Positions 14,580 through 25,000 of a DNA stretch of 28,902 nt are shown one piece after another. The first letter of the stretch is position 1. Every line of letters starts with the position of its first letter. The stretch covers positions 1 to 28,902 of the forward strand of contig DASQFU010000190.1 in NCBI GenBank assembly GCA_035632955.1. The letters are read 5' to 3'. The notes beneath the pieces were generated by a model. The model searched no databases. It saw only the letters and a list, made by a program, of their open reading frames with translations, and was not told where the DNA came from. Origin of the DNA: DASQFU01 sp035632955. GTDB lineage: Bacteria; Eisenbacteria; RBG-16-71-46. Made by a program: the position numbers and the translations under genes.

Positions 14580-15131
14580 CTCCCCCCCTCCAGTCCTAGA
14601 GTTCGACGTTCGATGTCCAGAATTCGTGACCACCGGTTGCCCAGGTTGGGGCGCATCGGGCTGACGCTCGCGCTCCTGCTCTGTGCCTTGCCATGCGTCA
14701 CGCAGGCCCAGGAACGCACCGGTTACATCGTCGGTGAACCGCAGGGCCTCGAGATGATGGTTCACATCATCGGCGAAGTGCAGAAGCCGGGTGAGTACCG
14801 GGTCGGCGACCGCACCGACATTCTCGAGCTGCTGTCCAAGGCGGGCGGGCCGACCCAGTTCTCGCGGTTGAGTTCGGTCACCGTGAGGCGATTGGTCTTC
14901 ACGCGGCCGTCGGCGAGCTTGACCACCGAGCCACCGCGAGCCGAGATCCTCCAGGTGAATCTCGACAAGGCGCTCCGCAACCGGGACGAGATGCCGATCC
15001 GGCTTCAGCCGGGTGACGTCGTGGTCGTTCCCAAGAACGGCTGGCGCGCATGGAAAGACGCGACCGCCGTCATTCGCGATGTCTCGGTGGTGGCCAGCGC
15101 CTACTTTCTCTATCTCCGCGCGAGCAAATGA
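14574..15131 (+). CDS. Short SLBB-domain polysaccharide export protein
   Basis: A 185-residue secreted protein with one SLBB (soluble ligand-binding beta-grasp) domain, the module that lines the periplasmic part of Wza-type outer-membrane export channels. The signal runs to TQA (residue 45), with the hydrophobic core LTLALLLCALPCV. The SLBB domain spans about 62-152, with MVHIIGEVQKPGEYRVGDRT, LLSKAGGPTQFSRLSSVTV and the closing RLQPGDVVVVPK. The N-terminal Poly_export (PF02563) domain and the Wza C-terminal barrel helix are absent. The last 25 residues form a mildly hydrophobic helix (SVVASAYFLYL). ATG 14574 has GGAG 4 nt upstream; ATG 14613 also leaves a good signal peptide and cannot be ruled out. 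It probably pairs with the kinase encoded 30 nt downstream. Confidence 0.82.
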   Translation: MRLPPSSPRVRRSMSRIRDHRLPRLGRIGLTLALLLCALPCVTQAQERTGYIVGEPQGLEMMVHIIGEVQKPGEYRVGDRTDILELLSKAGGPTQFSRLSSVTVRRLVFTRPSASLTTEPPRAEILQVNLDKALRNRDEMPIRLQPGDVVVVPKNGWRAWKDATAVIRDVSVVASAYFLYLRASK

Positions 15132-15161
15132 CGCGCCGATAAAACGGATCTGACGACAGCC

Positions 15162-17384
15162 ATGAACGACACCCTTCGGGAACGCGAAAGCAAACAGATC
15201 CATTCGACCCTCGGCCGAATCTTTCTGCGCCGCAAGACGATTCTCGCCTTGTGCCTGCTCGGCGCGCTCGGCCCGGTCATCTACTACAACCAGACGACCG
15301 TCCCGGTCTACGAATCCTCCACGAGCCTGGTGTTCGAAGAGTTCGGCAGCTCGGTCGTCAAGGACGTCTACAGCGCGCCCTCTTCCGAGATGCTTCTCTT
15401 CAATCGCATCGAGGAGATCAAGAGTCGAGCATTCGCGGAAGAGATCGCGGCCACACTGCCGGACCGGCTCAAGGCACGATTCCCGAAGCCGGCGCAGCCG
15501 GGCATGGACGTCACGCAGCACGTGGCGGACATCGTCAACAAGGGCATGACCGCGGCTCCGCTCCGCAACTCCAACATCGTGCGGATCCGCGTGCGCCTGA
15601 ACGATCCCGAGCTGTGCGCCGCCGTCGCCAACCTGTCGCTGGACGTGCTCCGGAGCCGGAACTACCGAGTCCGCACCGAAGGCGCCGCCGATCTTCGCAA
15701 GTTCATCGAGGAGCAGCTCGCTCGCTTCCGCGACCAGCTCCAGTTGTCCGAGCGCAACCTTCAGTCGTTCAAGGAGCGGAACAGCATCACGTCGCTCGAC
15801 AACGAATCGATGGAGGTCCTCAAGCGGATGACCGACGCCGAGGTCCTGCTCAACACGACGCGGGCCGATCGGGGGGCATCGCAACAGAAGCGTGCCGCTG
15901 TCGAAACGACGCTCACGGGTCAGCGCAGCGAGCTCGTTTCAGCGATGACCAATATCGCCAGTCCGTCCGCGCAGAGGCTCAAGGAACGCCTGGTCAGCCT
16001 GCAGGAGCAGTACGCCCAGCTCGACGTGCAGGGCTACCCGGCCGAGCATCCGCAGCGCATTCGACTTCAGCAGGAGCTCGAGCAGACCAGGACGGCGCTG
16101 GCCGAAGAGGCTCAGAAGGTCGCTCAGGGGAGCCATATCGGCGACCCGTTCGCGCAGATCGAGCGCCGTGTCGACCAGTCGATCTCCCTGGAAATCGACA
16201 TCAAGAGCATGGAAGCGCGCGAGACCGCCCTGAAGAAGACGCTCGGTGAGTATCGGGGTTTCCTGGCACGGCTTCCGGCCCAGGAAGTTCAGCTCGCCCG
16301 GCTCGTCCTCGATCGCGACGTCAATGCGAAGATCTATACGTCCTTACTGGAGCGGCGCGAGGAAGTCCGCATCTCCGAAGCCAAGCACATCCCGAACACG
16401 CGAGTCATCGACCGCGCTCACACGCCCAAGAACCCGGCGAAGCCTCGCAAGACGATGAACCTCATGCTCGGCACGCTGGTCGGCTTGATCGCGGGCACGG
16501 GCCTCGGCTTCCTGCTCGAGAACCGAGCTGGAAAGCTCGGATCCATGCAGGACTTCGAGCGCGAAACCGGTTGGACGGTTCTGGCCCTGGTGCCGGAGCT
16601 GGAGCGCACGGCGCCCTGGCGCCGCTGGATGCGCCGGATCGCGGAGGAGCGCCTCGGCGCGAAGTCGAACCGCAGCGCGACGCTGGTCTCGCATCGTGAT
16701 CCCGAATCGGCGGCGGGCGAAGCGTTCTTCATGCTGCGCACGCGGCTCGAGCTGCTGGGACTGGGAACCAAGTACCGGTCGATCCTGATCACGAGCAGCT
16801 GGCCGCGCGACGGCAAGTCGACCACGATCTCCAACCTCGCCGCCACGTTCGGTGCGGCCGGGCGCGCGGCGCTGGTCGTCGACGCCGAGCTGAGACGGCC
16901 GACGATGCACACGATCTTCGGCGCTCACAAGGCGCCGGGCTTGAGCGATCTGCTGCTGGCGCGGAACGGTGACGGCGGCAAGCACGAGGCGACACCGACC
17001 GCGGCCGAAGCGTCCGGCGACAACGGCATGTTCCAGTCCACACAGGTCGAAGGCATCACGCTCCTGGCGAGCGGCAAGCGCATCCGCGAACCGCAATGGG
17101 AAGCCGCGCGGGTCAAGATGCGCGAGCTGCTGGTCGAGCTCGAGGAACAGTACGACGTGATTCTCGTCGACTCCGCTTCACCGATTCTCGTGCACGACAC
17201 CCTGGCGCTGTGCGGCATGGTGGACGCGGTCGTCGTCATCGTCGACGCGCAGTCGTACGACGAGGATCGCCTGATGGAGACCAAGCGCCTGCTCGAGTCT
17301 GCCGGCGCCAATATCGTCGGCGCCGTACTGAACCGGGTCGATCCCGGCGGCCGCTATTCCTACTACTACCATCACTACTACTGA
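15162..17384 (+). CDS. Wzc-like polysaccharide co-polymerase with tyrosine autokinase domain
   Basis: A 740-residue inner-membrane protein that sets chain length and gates export of the polysaccharide, cycling through tyrosine autophosphorylation. The N-terminal Wzz part has TM1 near residues 26-44. The long periplasmic region includes coiled coils (about 165-240 and 275-325) and the GNVR-like segment LVLDRDVNAKIYTSLLERRE. Then comes PKNPAKPRKTMN and TM2 (about 432-452). The cytoplasmic BY-kinase domain has Walker A SSWPRDGKSTT (545-555), Walker A' VVDAELRRP (572-580) with E where D is usual, and Walker B YDVILVDSAS (664-673). The C-terminal cluster RYSYYYHHYY has six tyrosines (732, 734-736, 739, 740). 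Bases 15129-15131, in frame, are the stop of the previous gene, so ATG 15162 is the first start. The ribosome site is weak. Confidence 0.95.
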   Translation: MNDTLRERESKQIHSTLGRIFLRRKTILALCLLGALGPVIYYNQTTVPVYESSTSLVFEEFGSSVVKDVYSAPSSEMLLFNRIEEIKSRAFAEEIAATLPDRLKARFPKPAQPGMDVTQHVADIVNKGMTAAPLRNSNIVRIRVRLNDPELCAAVANLSLDVLRSRNYRVRTEGAADLRKFIEEQLARFRDQLQLSERNLQSFKERNSITSLDNESMEVLKRMTDAEVLLNTTRADRGASQQKRAAVETTLTGQRSELVSAMTNIASPSAQRLKERLVSLQEQYAQLDVQGYPAEHPQRIRLQQELEQTRTALAEEAQKVAQGSHIGDPFAQIERRVDQSISLEIDIKSMEARETALKKTLGEYRGFLARLPAQEVQLARLVLDRDVNAKIYTSLLERREEVRISEAKHIPNTRVIDRAHTPKNPAKPRKTMNLMLGTLVGLIAGTGLGFLLENRAGKLGSMQDFERETGWTVLALVPELERTAPWRRWMRRIAEERLGAKSNRSATLVSHRDPESAAGEAFFMLRTRLELLGLGTKYRSILITSSWPRDGKSTTISNLAATFGAAGRAALVVDAELRRPTMHTIFGAHKAPGLSDLLLARNGDGGKHEATPTAAEASGDNGMFQSTQVEGITLLASGKRIREPQWEAARVKMRELLVELEEQYDVILVDSASPILVHDTLALCGMVDAVVVIVDAQSYDEDRLMETKRLLESAGANIVGAVLNRVDPGGRYSYYYHHYY

Positions 17385-17393
17385 TCCCAGACC

Positions 17394-18794
17394 ATGACTT
17401 CGGCGAAAACCACCATGGCGGTCCTCCCTATGCCCGAAACGGCGGCGATCGAGCCCAGACCCGTGCGAACCGAGCGTCTCGAGGACATTTTCGCGGCACT
17501 CGACCGTGACGGCGTGCGGCACTGCCTGCTGCGCGTCCCGGACGAGGACGGTGGAACCGCGCGCGTCCGGGAAGTCGACGTGCTCGTCGATCCCGGGGAT
17601 CTACAGCGGTTCGAAGACCTCGTGTTCGGTTTCGGGTTCGCGCCACTCGCTTCCTGGGGGCGAGGCGGTCACCGCTTCCACGTCGCCTACGACCCGGCGA
17701 ACGGCGAATGGCTCAAGCTCGACGTCGTCACCCACCTGCGTTTCGGCGGCCGCACGCGCCCGCTCTCCACTCCTGCCCTCGATCGCTGTCTCGAGCGCCG
17801 GCGTCGCCTCGATGGAGCCTTCGTTCCCGACGTGGTCGACGGTGTGCTAGGACTGCTGCTGCATTGCATTCTGGACAAGGGAACGTTCCGCGACGCGCGC
17901 CGGCGGGAGATCGAAGCGATGCGCGCGGAGATCGCGGACAGCGAATCGTTGACCGCGGCCGCGACGCATCGGTTCGAGGTCGCGCTCGGTCGGACGTTGT
18001 CCTGGTCCCACGCCAACGCGTGCATCGCGAGTGGAGCCTGGAACCGGCTGCTCGAACGGCGCCGTGAGATCGCCTGGACGCTGTTCCGTCGCCAGCCCCT
18101 CGCCACCGCGGCACGGTGGCTCGCCGGCGAGCTGATGCGATTCGTGCGTCCGATCCTGGTCGCGTTCCGTCGCCGGGGGTTCTCGGTGGCGCTTCTGGGA
18201 CCGGATGGCGCCGGCAAAACCACCGTCGCCCGCGCCCTCGCCGAGGACTCGCAGATCAAGGCGCGGATCGTCTACATGGGCTCCAATCCCGACGCAGGCA
18301 CGGTGGATCTCCCCGCAATGCGCTGGATCGGACACCTGGTCGATGAACGCAGGACGGGCCGTGACCAAACGGGCAAGTCGGGACTGAGCGGCGGCGTGAG
18401 CTACGCCAACCGGCTCGCGGCGCAGTGTTTTCGGTCGCTCGTCGCCCTGGGATTCGGCTTCCGGGGACGGTTCGTCGTCTTCGACCGCCATCCCTGTGAG
18501 CTTCTGATCGCGGAACCGGCTCATGGCCGCGGCTCGAAGCTGCGGCGCCGCCTGCTCCGTTTCGCGTGCGCGAAGCCCGATCTCGTTCTCTTACTTGACG
18601 CTACGCCCGAGCTTCTGCGCTCGAGAAAGAGCGAGCAGAGCTTCGAGCGCGCCGCGCGGCAGCGCGAGCGCTACCATTCGCTCCCGCTCGCCGGCCAGAC
18701 CTGTTTCGTATTGGATACCTCGGCCGCCGAAGAGGCGACCGTTCGTGAGGCCAAATCGCTGATCTGGGGACTCTATAGACAATCCATAGCTTGA
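17394..18794 (+). CDS. Nucleotidyltransferase-like / thymidylate-kinase-like fusion protein
   Basis: A two-domain cytoplasmic protein of 466 residues. The N-terminal half (about 28-200) looks like the NTP_transf_5-type nucleotidyltransferases of polysaccharide loci. The acidic strand REVDVLVDPGD (59-69) supplies E60/D62, GHRFHVAYDP follows, and WLKLDVVTHL (106-115) supplies the third acid, D110. The C-terminal half is a P-loop kinase: VALLGPDGAGKTTVARAL (265-282), IVYMGSNPDAG, VVFDRHPCELL (361-371), PDLVLLLDATPELLRSRKSE, and an arginine-rich lid. It is clearly related to the stand-alone kinase at 6474-7172 (shared VAL(I/L)GPDGAGKTTV and YMG(I/S)N), but its DRH loop lacks the FYSD residues. 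The gene starts 9 nt after the Wzc-like gene and ends that operon. The reaction is unknown; a nucleotide- or phosphate-transfer step on a sugar or carrier fits. Confidence 0.75.
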   Translation: MTSAKTTMAVLPMPETAAIEPRPVRTERLEDIFAALDRDGVRHCLLRVPDEDGGTARVREVDVLVDPGDLQRFEDLVFGFGFAPLASWGRGGHRFHVAYDPANGEWLKLDVVTHLRFGGRTRPLSTPALDRCLERRRRLDGAFVPDVVDGVLGLLLHCILDKGTFRDARRREIEAMRAEIADSESLTAAATHRFEVALGRTLSWSHANACIASGAWNRLLERRREIAWTLFRRQPLATAARWLAGELMRFVRPILVAFRRRGFSVALLGPDGAGKTTVARALAEDSQIKARIVYMGSNPDAGTVDLPAMRWIGHLVDERRTGRDQTGKSGLSGGVSYANRLAAQCFRSLVALGFGFRGRFVVFDRHPCELLIAEPAHGRGSKLRRRLLRFACAKPDLVLLLDATPELLRSRKSEQSFERAARQRERYHSLPLAGQTCFVLDTSAAEEATVREAKSLIWGLYRQSIA

Positions 18795-18811
18795 CATAAC
18801 GTAGAAAGGGC

Positions 18812-18842
18812 TTGTCTCCCCTACTACGAATCACGGTATAAT
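18812..18842 (+). promoter_or_regulatory. Candidate promoter of the giant IPT protein gene
   Basis: A perfect TATAAT lies at 18837-18842. The best upstream box at workable distance is TTGTCT (18812-18817), 19 nt away and matching four of six. It sits inside an imperfect hairpin (CGTAG 18800-18804 with CTACG 18824-18828, AGGG with CCCT inside) that could be the end of the upstream operon or an operator. Start of transcription would be near 18849. Confidence 0.5.
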
Positions 18843-18850
18843 CGCGACCG

Positions 18851-18889
18851 CGGCGGGATCAGTTACTCCCTCAGTGATCGGCCCCGCCG
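18851..18889 (+). promoter_or_regulatory. Stem-loop at the 5' end of the giant-gene leader
   Basis: CGGCGGG (18851-18857) pairs with CCCGCCG (18883-18889), and ATCA (18858-18861) pairs with TGAT (18875-18878). There is a 4-nt bulge and a 13-nt loop. It begins almost at the predicted transcription start, in a leader of about 200 nt that also holds a six-codon frame (ATG 18901 to TGA 18921). It could protect the 5' end or regulate. No known riboswitch is recognised. Confidence 0.4.
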
Positions 18890-19050
18890 GACGTTCGCCC
18901 ATGCCCGTGATGACGGAGTGACCCCGGGCAAGCCGATCTTCGATCCACGATTCCAAAAGGACTGCTCCACCACAAGAAGCATGACGCTTCTCCCGATGGC
19001 CGTTTTGCCACCGGGCACCTGCGCACGACACCCATTGCCGGAGCGAGGCC

Positions 19051-22000
19051 GTGACCTGTCATTTTGCTTCTCGTTTCATTGCCACTTCACGGTTCATCCT
19101 GACCTGCGGGCTCATCGCCTCGGTCCTATTGCCGCTGATCGCTCCGATCGCGCAGGCATCGACTCCGGTCGAGGTTGGTTATCGCGACTTCGACTTCGGC
19201 TCCACCGTCACCACCACGCCCACCGGCGAGAAGCCCGAGAGCAAGCTGTGGTGGGCCGATGGGTTCTGGTGGGGCGTGTTGTGGAGTCCGAGCTCGAACG
19301 CCTACACGATCCACAAACTCAATCTCACCACCCAGGATTGGGTCAGCACCGGCGTCATCGTCGACCAGCGCAGCTCCGCGAAGGTGGACGTGCTCTGGGA
19401 CGGGACGCGGCTGTACGTCGCCTCGCACATCTTCACGCTGAATCCGGCCCCCTCCGGCGGCCCGGCAAACGCCGGACGCGTCTACCGGTTCTCCTATAAC
19501 ACTTCGACGGACACCTATTCACTCGACTCCGGATTCCCCGTCACTGTCAACGACTCCAAGAGTGAGGTGCTCGTCCTCGACAAGGACTCGACCGGCAAGC
19601 TGTGGATCACGTGGGCCGAAGGCAACAAGGTCAAAGTCAATCGGTCGACCACGAACGATCTCACTTGGGGCACGCCGTTCGACCTACCGGTCCAGGGAAA
19701 CAACCTCAACTCGGACGACCTTTGCTCCCTCGTCAAGTTCGGCGGCAACAAGATCGGCATCATGTGGACCAACCAGACCGACCAGAAGGACTACTTCGCC
19801 GTTCATCTCGACGGCACCGCGGATACCTCCTGGCAACCTCGCGAGGAAGCCTACGCGGACGCGGGACTCGGAATGGTCGCCGACGATCACATCAACCTGA
19901 AGGCCTCGTGCGCCGCGGATGGCGCCGTCTACGCCGTCGTCAAGACGAACCTCGGCTTGCAGGAGCCGCTGATCGTGATCCTCAAGCGGACCTCGGCGGG
20001 TGTCTGGTCTCAGCACACGGTCGCGCTGGGCGAGGACAATCATTCACGCCCGCAGATGCTCATCGATACGGATGCGAATCGGATTTACGTCTTTGCCCCG
20101 GACATCACCCCGTCGACGCCTTTCGTCATCTACATGAAATCGGCCAGTCTCAGCAATCTCCAGTTTCCGGGCGGCCTCGGCACGCCGTTCATCAGTAGCT
20201 CGCAAGACATCCGGGTGAACAATCCGACGACGACTAAGCAGTGTGTCAACGGCGCGACCGGAATCGTCGTGCTCGCGAGCGATCAGGACACGCACTTCTA
20301 CCTCCACAACTATCTCGACCTGAGCGGCACCGCGCCCACCATCTCGTCGTTCACGCCCGGCAGCGGCGTCCTCGGCACGCAGGTGACGATCACCGGACAG
20401 CGCTTCACCGGCGCCACCCAGGTCGCGTTCAACAACGTCCCGGCGACGTTCACGGTCGACAACAGCACCCAGATCCGCGCCAACGTGCCGGCGGGCGCGA
20501 CCACCGGACCGATCCGCGTCACGACTCCTTCCGGTGTCGGCACCAGCACCACGAGCTTCAACGTGATCGTCCCCCCGACGGTCACGTTCTTTACCCCCAC
20601 CACCGGCCCCGCAGGCGCCTCGGTCACCGTGTTCGGCACCGGGTTCACGACCACCAACGCGGTCCGGTTCAACGGCGTCCTGGCGTCCGGCTTCGCCGTC
20701 AGCAGCGACACGTCGCTGAGCGCCACGGTTCCGGCCTCGGCCACCTCGGGCCCTATCAGCGTCACCACGTCGACCGGCTCCGACACGAGCGCGGCGTCGT
20801 TCACGGTGATCGTGCCACCGACCATCACCAGCTTCACGCCCCCCAGCGGACCGGGCGGGAGCGAAGTGACAGTCACGGGCACCGGTTTCGCGACCGCGAC
20901 CTTGGTCAAGTTCAACGGCAGCGCCGCGAGTTTCGTCATCGACGGTCCGACCCAGTTGCGGGCGACGGTGCCCGGCGCCTTCGCGACCGGCCCGATCAGC
21001 GTCACCAATCCGGCCGGTACCGCCACCACCGCGACGAACTTTGTCGTCACCGGTCCGGTGATTACCGGGTTCAGTCCGGCGAGCGGCATGCCCGGCACGC
21101 AGGTCACGATCGACGGCAGTGGATTCCTGAACACCACGGCCGTCGCGTTCAACGGCGCGCCGGCCGCCTTCATCATCGACAGCAACATTCGCGTGCGTGC
21201 GATCGTGCCGACCGGCGCCAGTACCGGGAGGATCAGTGTCACGAGCCCCGATGGATTCGCGCTAAGCGGAACGAACTTCATCGCCATCGTCCCGCCGACC
21301 ATCACGTCGTTCACGCCCGACCGCGGCGCCATCGGAGCGAACATCACGATCCTCGGGCGTGAGTTCAACGCCGTGAGCGCCGTCACGTTCAATGGCACGG
21401 CCGCGACGACCTTCACGGCCCTCTCGGACACCGTGGTTCAAGCGACGGTTCCGTCGGGCGCCACCAGCGGCCGGATCGGCATTACCACGGCCGGCGGCAG
21501 CGCGCTCAGCCCGAGCAACTTCCTGATCCTCGGCCCGCCTCCGACCAACACGTTCTCGCCAGCGGCCGACGCGCACGTCCATTCGCAGAACACGTCCACG
21601 AACTACGGAACCGTCAATCACGTCCGCGTGAGAGGCGGCTCGGGCGGCACCTACAACACGTATCTCAAGTTCAACCTGGTCGGCGTCGGCACCTCGATCC
21701 GCGGCGCCAAGCTGAGGCTGTTCTGCACCGACGAGAGCCCGGACGGCGGTGCCGTCTACCTGGTCTCGAACAACTTCCAGACCGGCGGTGTGCCGTGGAC
21801 GGAGAGCGGCCTGACCTGGGCGAATGCGCCGACGATCGGCGGCACGGCGCTCACGCCCAACCAGGCGGTCGCCGCGAACACGTGGGAGGAGTACGACATC
21901 ACGTCGGCCATCACGGGCGACGGCACCTACAGCTTCGGTCTCAAGAACAACAACAACACCAACAGCGCCTTCTACAATTCCAAAGAAGCGACGACGAATC

Positions 22001-25000
22001 AGCCGCAGCTGATCATCGAGACCAACGTGTTCCCGGGGGTCGGCGCCTTCTCCCCGGCGATGGCCCAGGTCGGGGCGGTGGTGACGGTCAACGGCACCGG
22101 CTTCACCGGCGCCACGTCGGTCAAGTTCAACGGCCTCAACGGTAGCTTCAACGTCGTCAACGATTCGCTGCTGACGGCCACGGTGCCGGCCGGCGCCAGC
22201 TCGGGCCCGATCAGCGTCACCAACGCGGTCGGCACCGCGACCAGCGCTACCAATTTCACGGTGATCGTGGCGCCGCAGATCACGACGTTCGCGCCGGTCA
22301 CCGGTCCCGTGGGCACCGAGGTCCAGGTTCACGGCGTCGGCTTCGCCACCACCAACACCTTCCGGTTCAACGGCACGCCGGGCTTCTTCACGATCGACAG
22401 CGACACGTTGTTGCGCGCGATCGTGCCGGGCGGCGCAACGTCGGGCCCGCTCACCGTCATCAACTCGCTCGGCTCGATCAACAGCGCGCAGAGCTTCATC
22501 GTCATCCGCCCGCCCACGGTCACGAGCTTCACGCCGCCCGGCGGCATCGCGGGAACGGAAGTCACGGTCCGCGGCACCAACTTCGGCACCGCCAGTGCCG
22601 TCAAGTTCAACGGCACGGCGGCCACGTTCACGGTCGACAGCGACACCCTGCTGCGCGCCAACGTTCCAGTCGGCGCGAGCTCGGGTCCGATCAGCGTCGT
22701 CAACCCCGGTGGGACGGGGACGAGCACGGCGAACTTCGCGGTCGTGACGGTGCCGGCGATCACCTCCTTCACGCCGACCAGCGGGCCGGTCGGGGTCGAG
22801 GTGACGGTGCGCGGCTTCAACTTCACCGCTTCGAGCGCGGTTCGGTTCAACGGCAGTCTCGCCACCTTCACGGTCGACAACGACACCCTGCTGCGCGCCA
22901 ACGTTCCAGTCGGCGCGAGCTCGGGTCCGATCAGCATCACGAATCCCGCCGGCACCGCCAATAGCGCTTCGAGCTTTACGGTGATCCTGCCGCCGACGGT
23001 CACGACGTTCGTCCCGACCAGCGCGCCGGTCGGAATCCAGATCGCGGTTCACGGCACCCGTTTCACGACCGCCAGCTCGGTGAAGTTCAACGGCACGACG
23101 GCCACGTTCACGATCGACAGCGACACGCTGCTGCACGCCACCGTGCCGGTCGGCGCCACGTCGGGTCAGATCAGCGTCACGAATCCCGCCGGCACCGCCA
23201 ACAGCCCGGCCAGCTTCGTGGTGATCGTGCCGCCGACGATCTCGGGCTTCACGCCGGCCAACGGACCCGTGGGCGCCGTGATCGAGGTGCAAGGCTCGAG
23301 CTTCAGCACCGCGACGGCGGTCCGGTTCAACGGCGTCGCCGCCAGCTTCACGATCGACAGCGACGCAATCCTGCACGCCACCGTGCCGCTCGCCGCGACC
23401 TCGGGGACGATCAGCGTCCAGAATCCGGCCGGCACCGCCACCAGCTCCGGCACCTTCACGGTGATCCCGCTGCCGGCCATCACCACGTTCACTCCGACCA
23501 GCGGACCGGTCGGAATCGAGGTGACGGTGCGCGGCATCAACTTCTCGACCACGAGCGCGGTGCGCTTCAACGGCACCGTCTCGACCTTCACGGTCGACAG
23601 CGACACCTTGCTGCGCGCGAACGTGCCGGCCGGCGCCACCACCGGGCCGATCAGCGTCACCAACATGGCCGGCACCGCCGCCAGCGCCGCGAGCTTCACC
23701 GTGATCCCGTCGCCGGCCGTGACCAGCTTCACGCCCGCCAGCGGCCCGGTCGGCACCGAGGTGACGGTGCGCGGCACCAGCTTCACCACCACGAGCGCGG
23801 TCCGCTTCAACGGCACGCTGGCCACGTTCACGGTCGACAGCGACACGCTGCTGCGCGCCAACGTTCCGGCCGGCGCCACCACCGGCCCGATCAGCGTCCA
23901 GAACCCGGCCGGGACCGGCACCAGTGCCTCCAGCTTCAATGTGATCCTGCCGCCCATCATCACGTTCTTCTCGCCGACGAGCGGCGGCGTGGGCGTCGAG
24001 GTCGCGGTACACGGCTCTAGCTTCACGACCGCGAGCGCGGTCCGGTTCAACGGCACCGCCGCGACGTTCACGGTCGACAGCGACACCTTGCTGCGCGCGA
24101 ACGTGCCTGCCGGTGCCACTACCGGCCCGATCAGCGTCACGAATCCGGCGGCGACGGTCGCCAGCTCCGGGACGTTCACGGTCAACCCGGCGCCGACCAT
24201 CACCACCTTCACTCCCGCGAGCGGACCCGTCGGCACCCAGGTCACGGTGCGGGGCACGAGCTTCACGGGCGTCACGGCGGTCCGCTTCAACGGCGTCACC
24301 GCGAGCTTCACGGTCGACAGCGACACGCTGCTCCGGGCCAACGTCCCGGTCAGCGCCACGTCGGGTCCGATCAACGTTCAGAATCCGGGCGGTTCCGCCA
24401 CCAGCGCCACGAACTTCACGGTGCTCAGGCCGCCAACGGTCACCGCGTTCAGCCCGATGAGCGGTCCGGTCGGGATCGAAGTGACGATCAGCGGCAGCGG
24501 ATTTAGCGGCACGAGCGCGGTCCGGTTCAACGGCACGCTCTCCAGCTTCATCATCGACAGTGACGCGCAGATCCGCGCCACCGTCCCGGCCGGCGCGACC
24601 ACGGGCCCGATCAGCGTCACGAATCCGATCGGCACCTTCACCAGCGGTCCGAGCTTCACCGTGCTCCCGCCGCCGGCGATCACGTTCTTCACGCCGGTGA
24701 CCGGGCCGGTGGGCGCGGAAGTCACCGTGCACGGCCTGCGCTTCACGGGCGCCAGCTCCGTCAAGTTCAACGGCGTCGCCGCCACGTTCACGGTCGACAG
24801 CGACACGCTACTGCGTGCCACGGTTCCGGTCGCCGCCAGCTCCGGGCCAATCAGCGTCACGTCCTCGACCGGCACCGGCACGAGCGCCGCGAGCTTCACG
24901 GTCATCAACCCGCCGACGATCGCGAGCTTCACGCCGACCAGTGGTGCGGTGGGAGCCGAAGTGACCGTGCGCGGCACCAGCTTCACGACCGCGAGCGCGG

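Noticed and set aside
18791..18842. TTGACA at 18791 paired with TATAAT at 18837
   Set aside because: Both boxes match consensus perfectly but are 40 nt apart, far beyond the workable spacing. TTGACA is the end of the preceding gene region.
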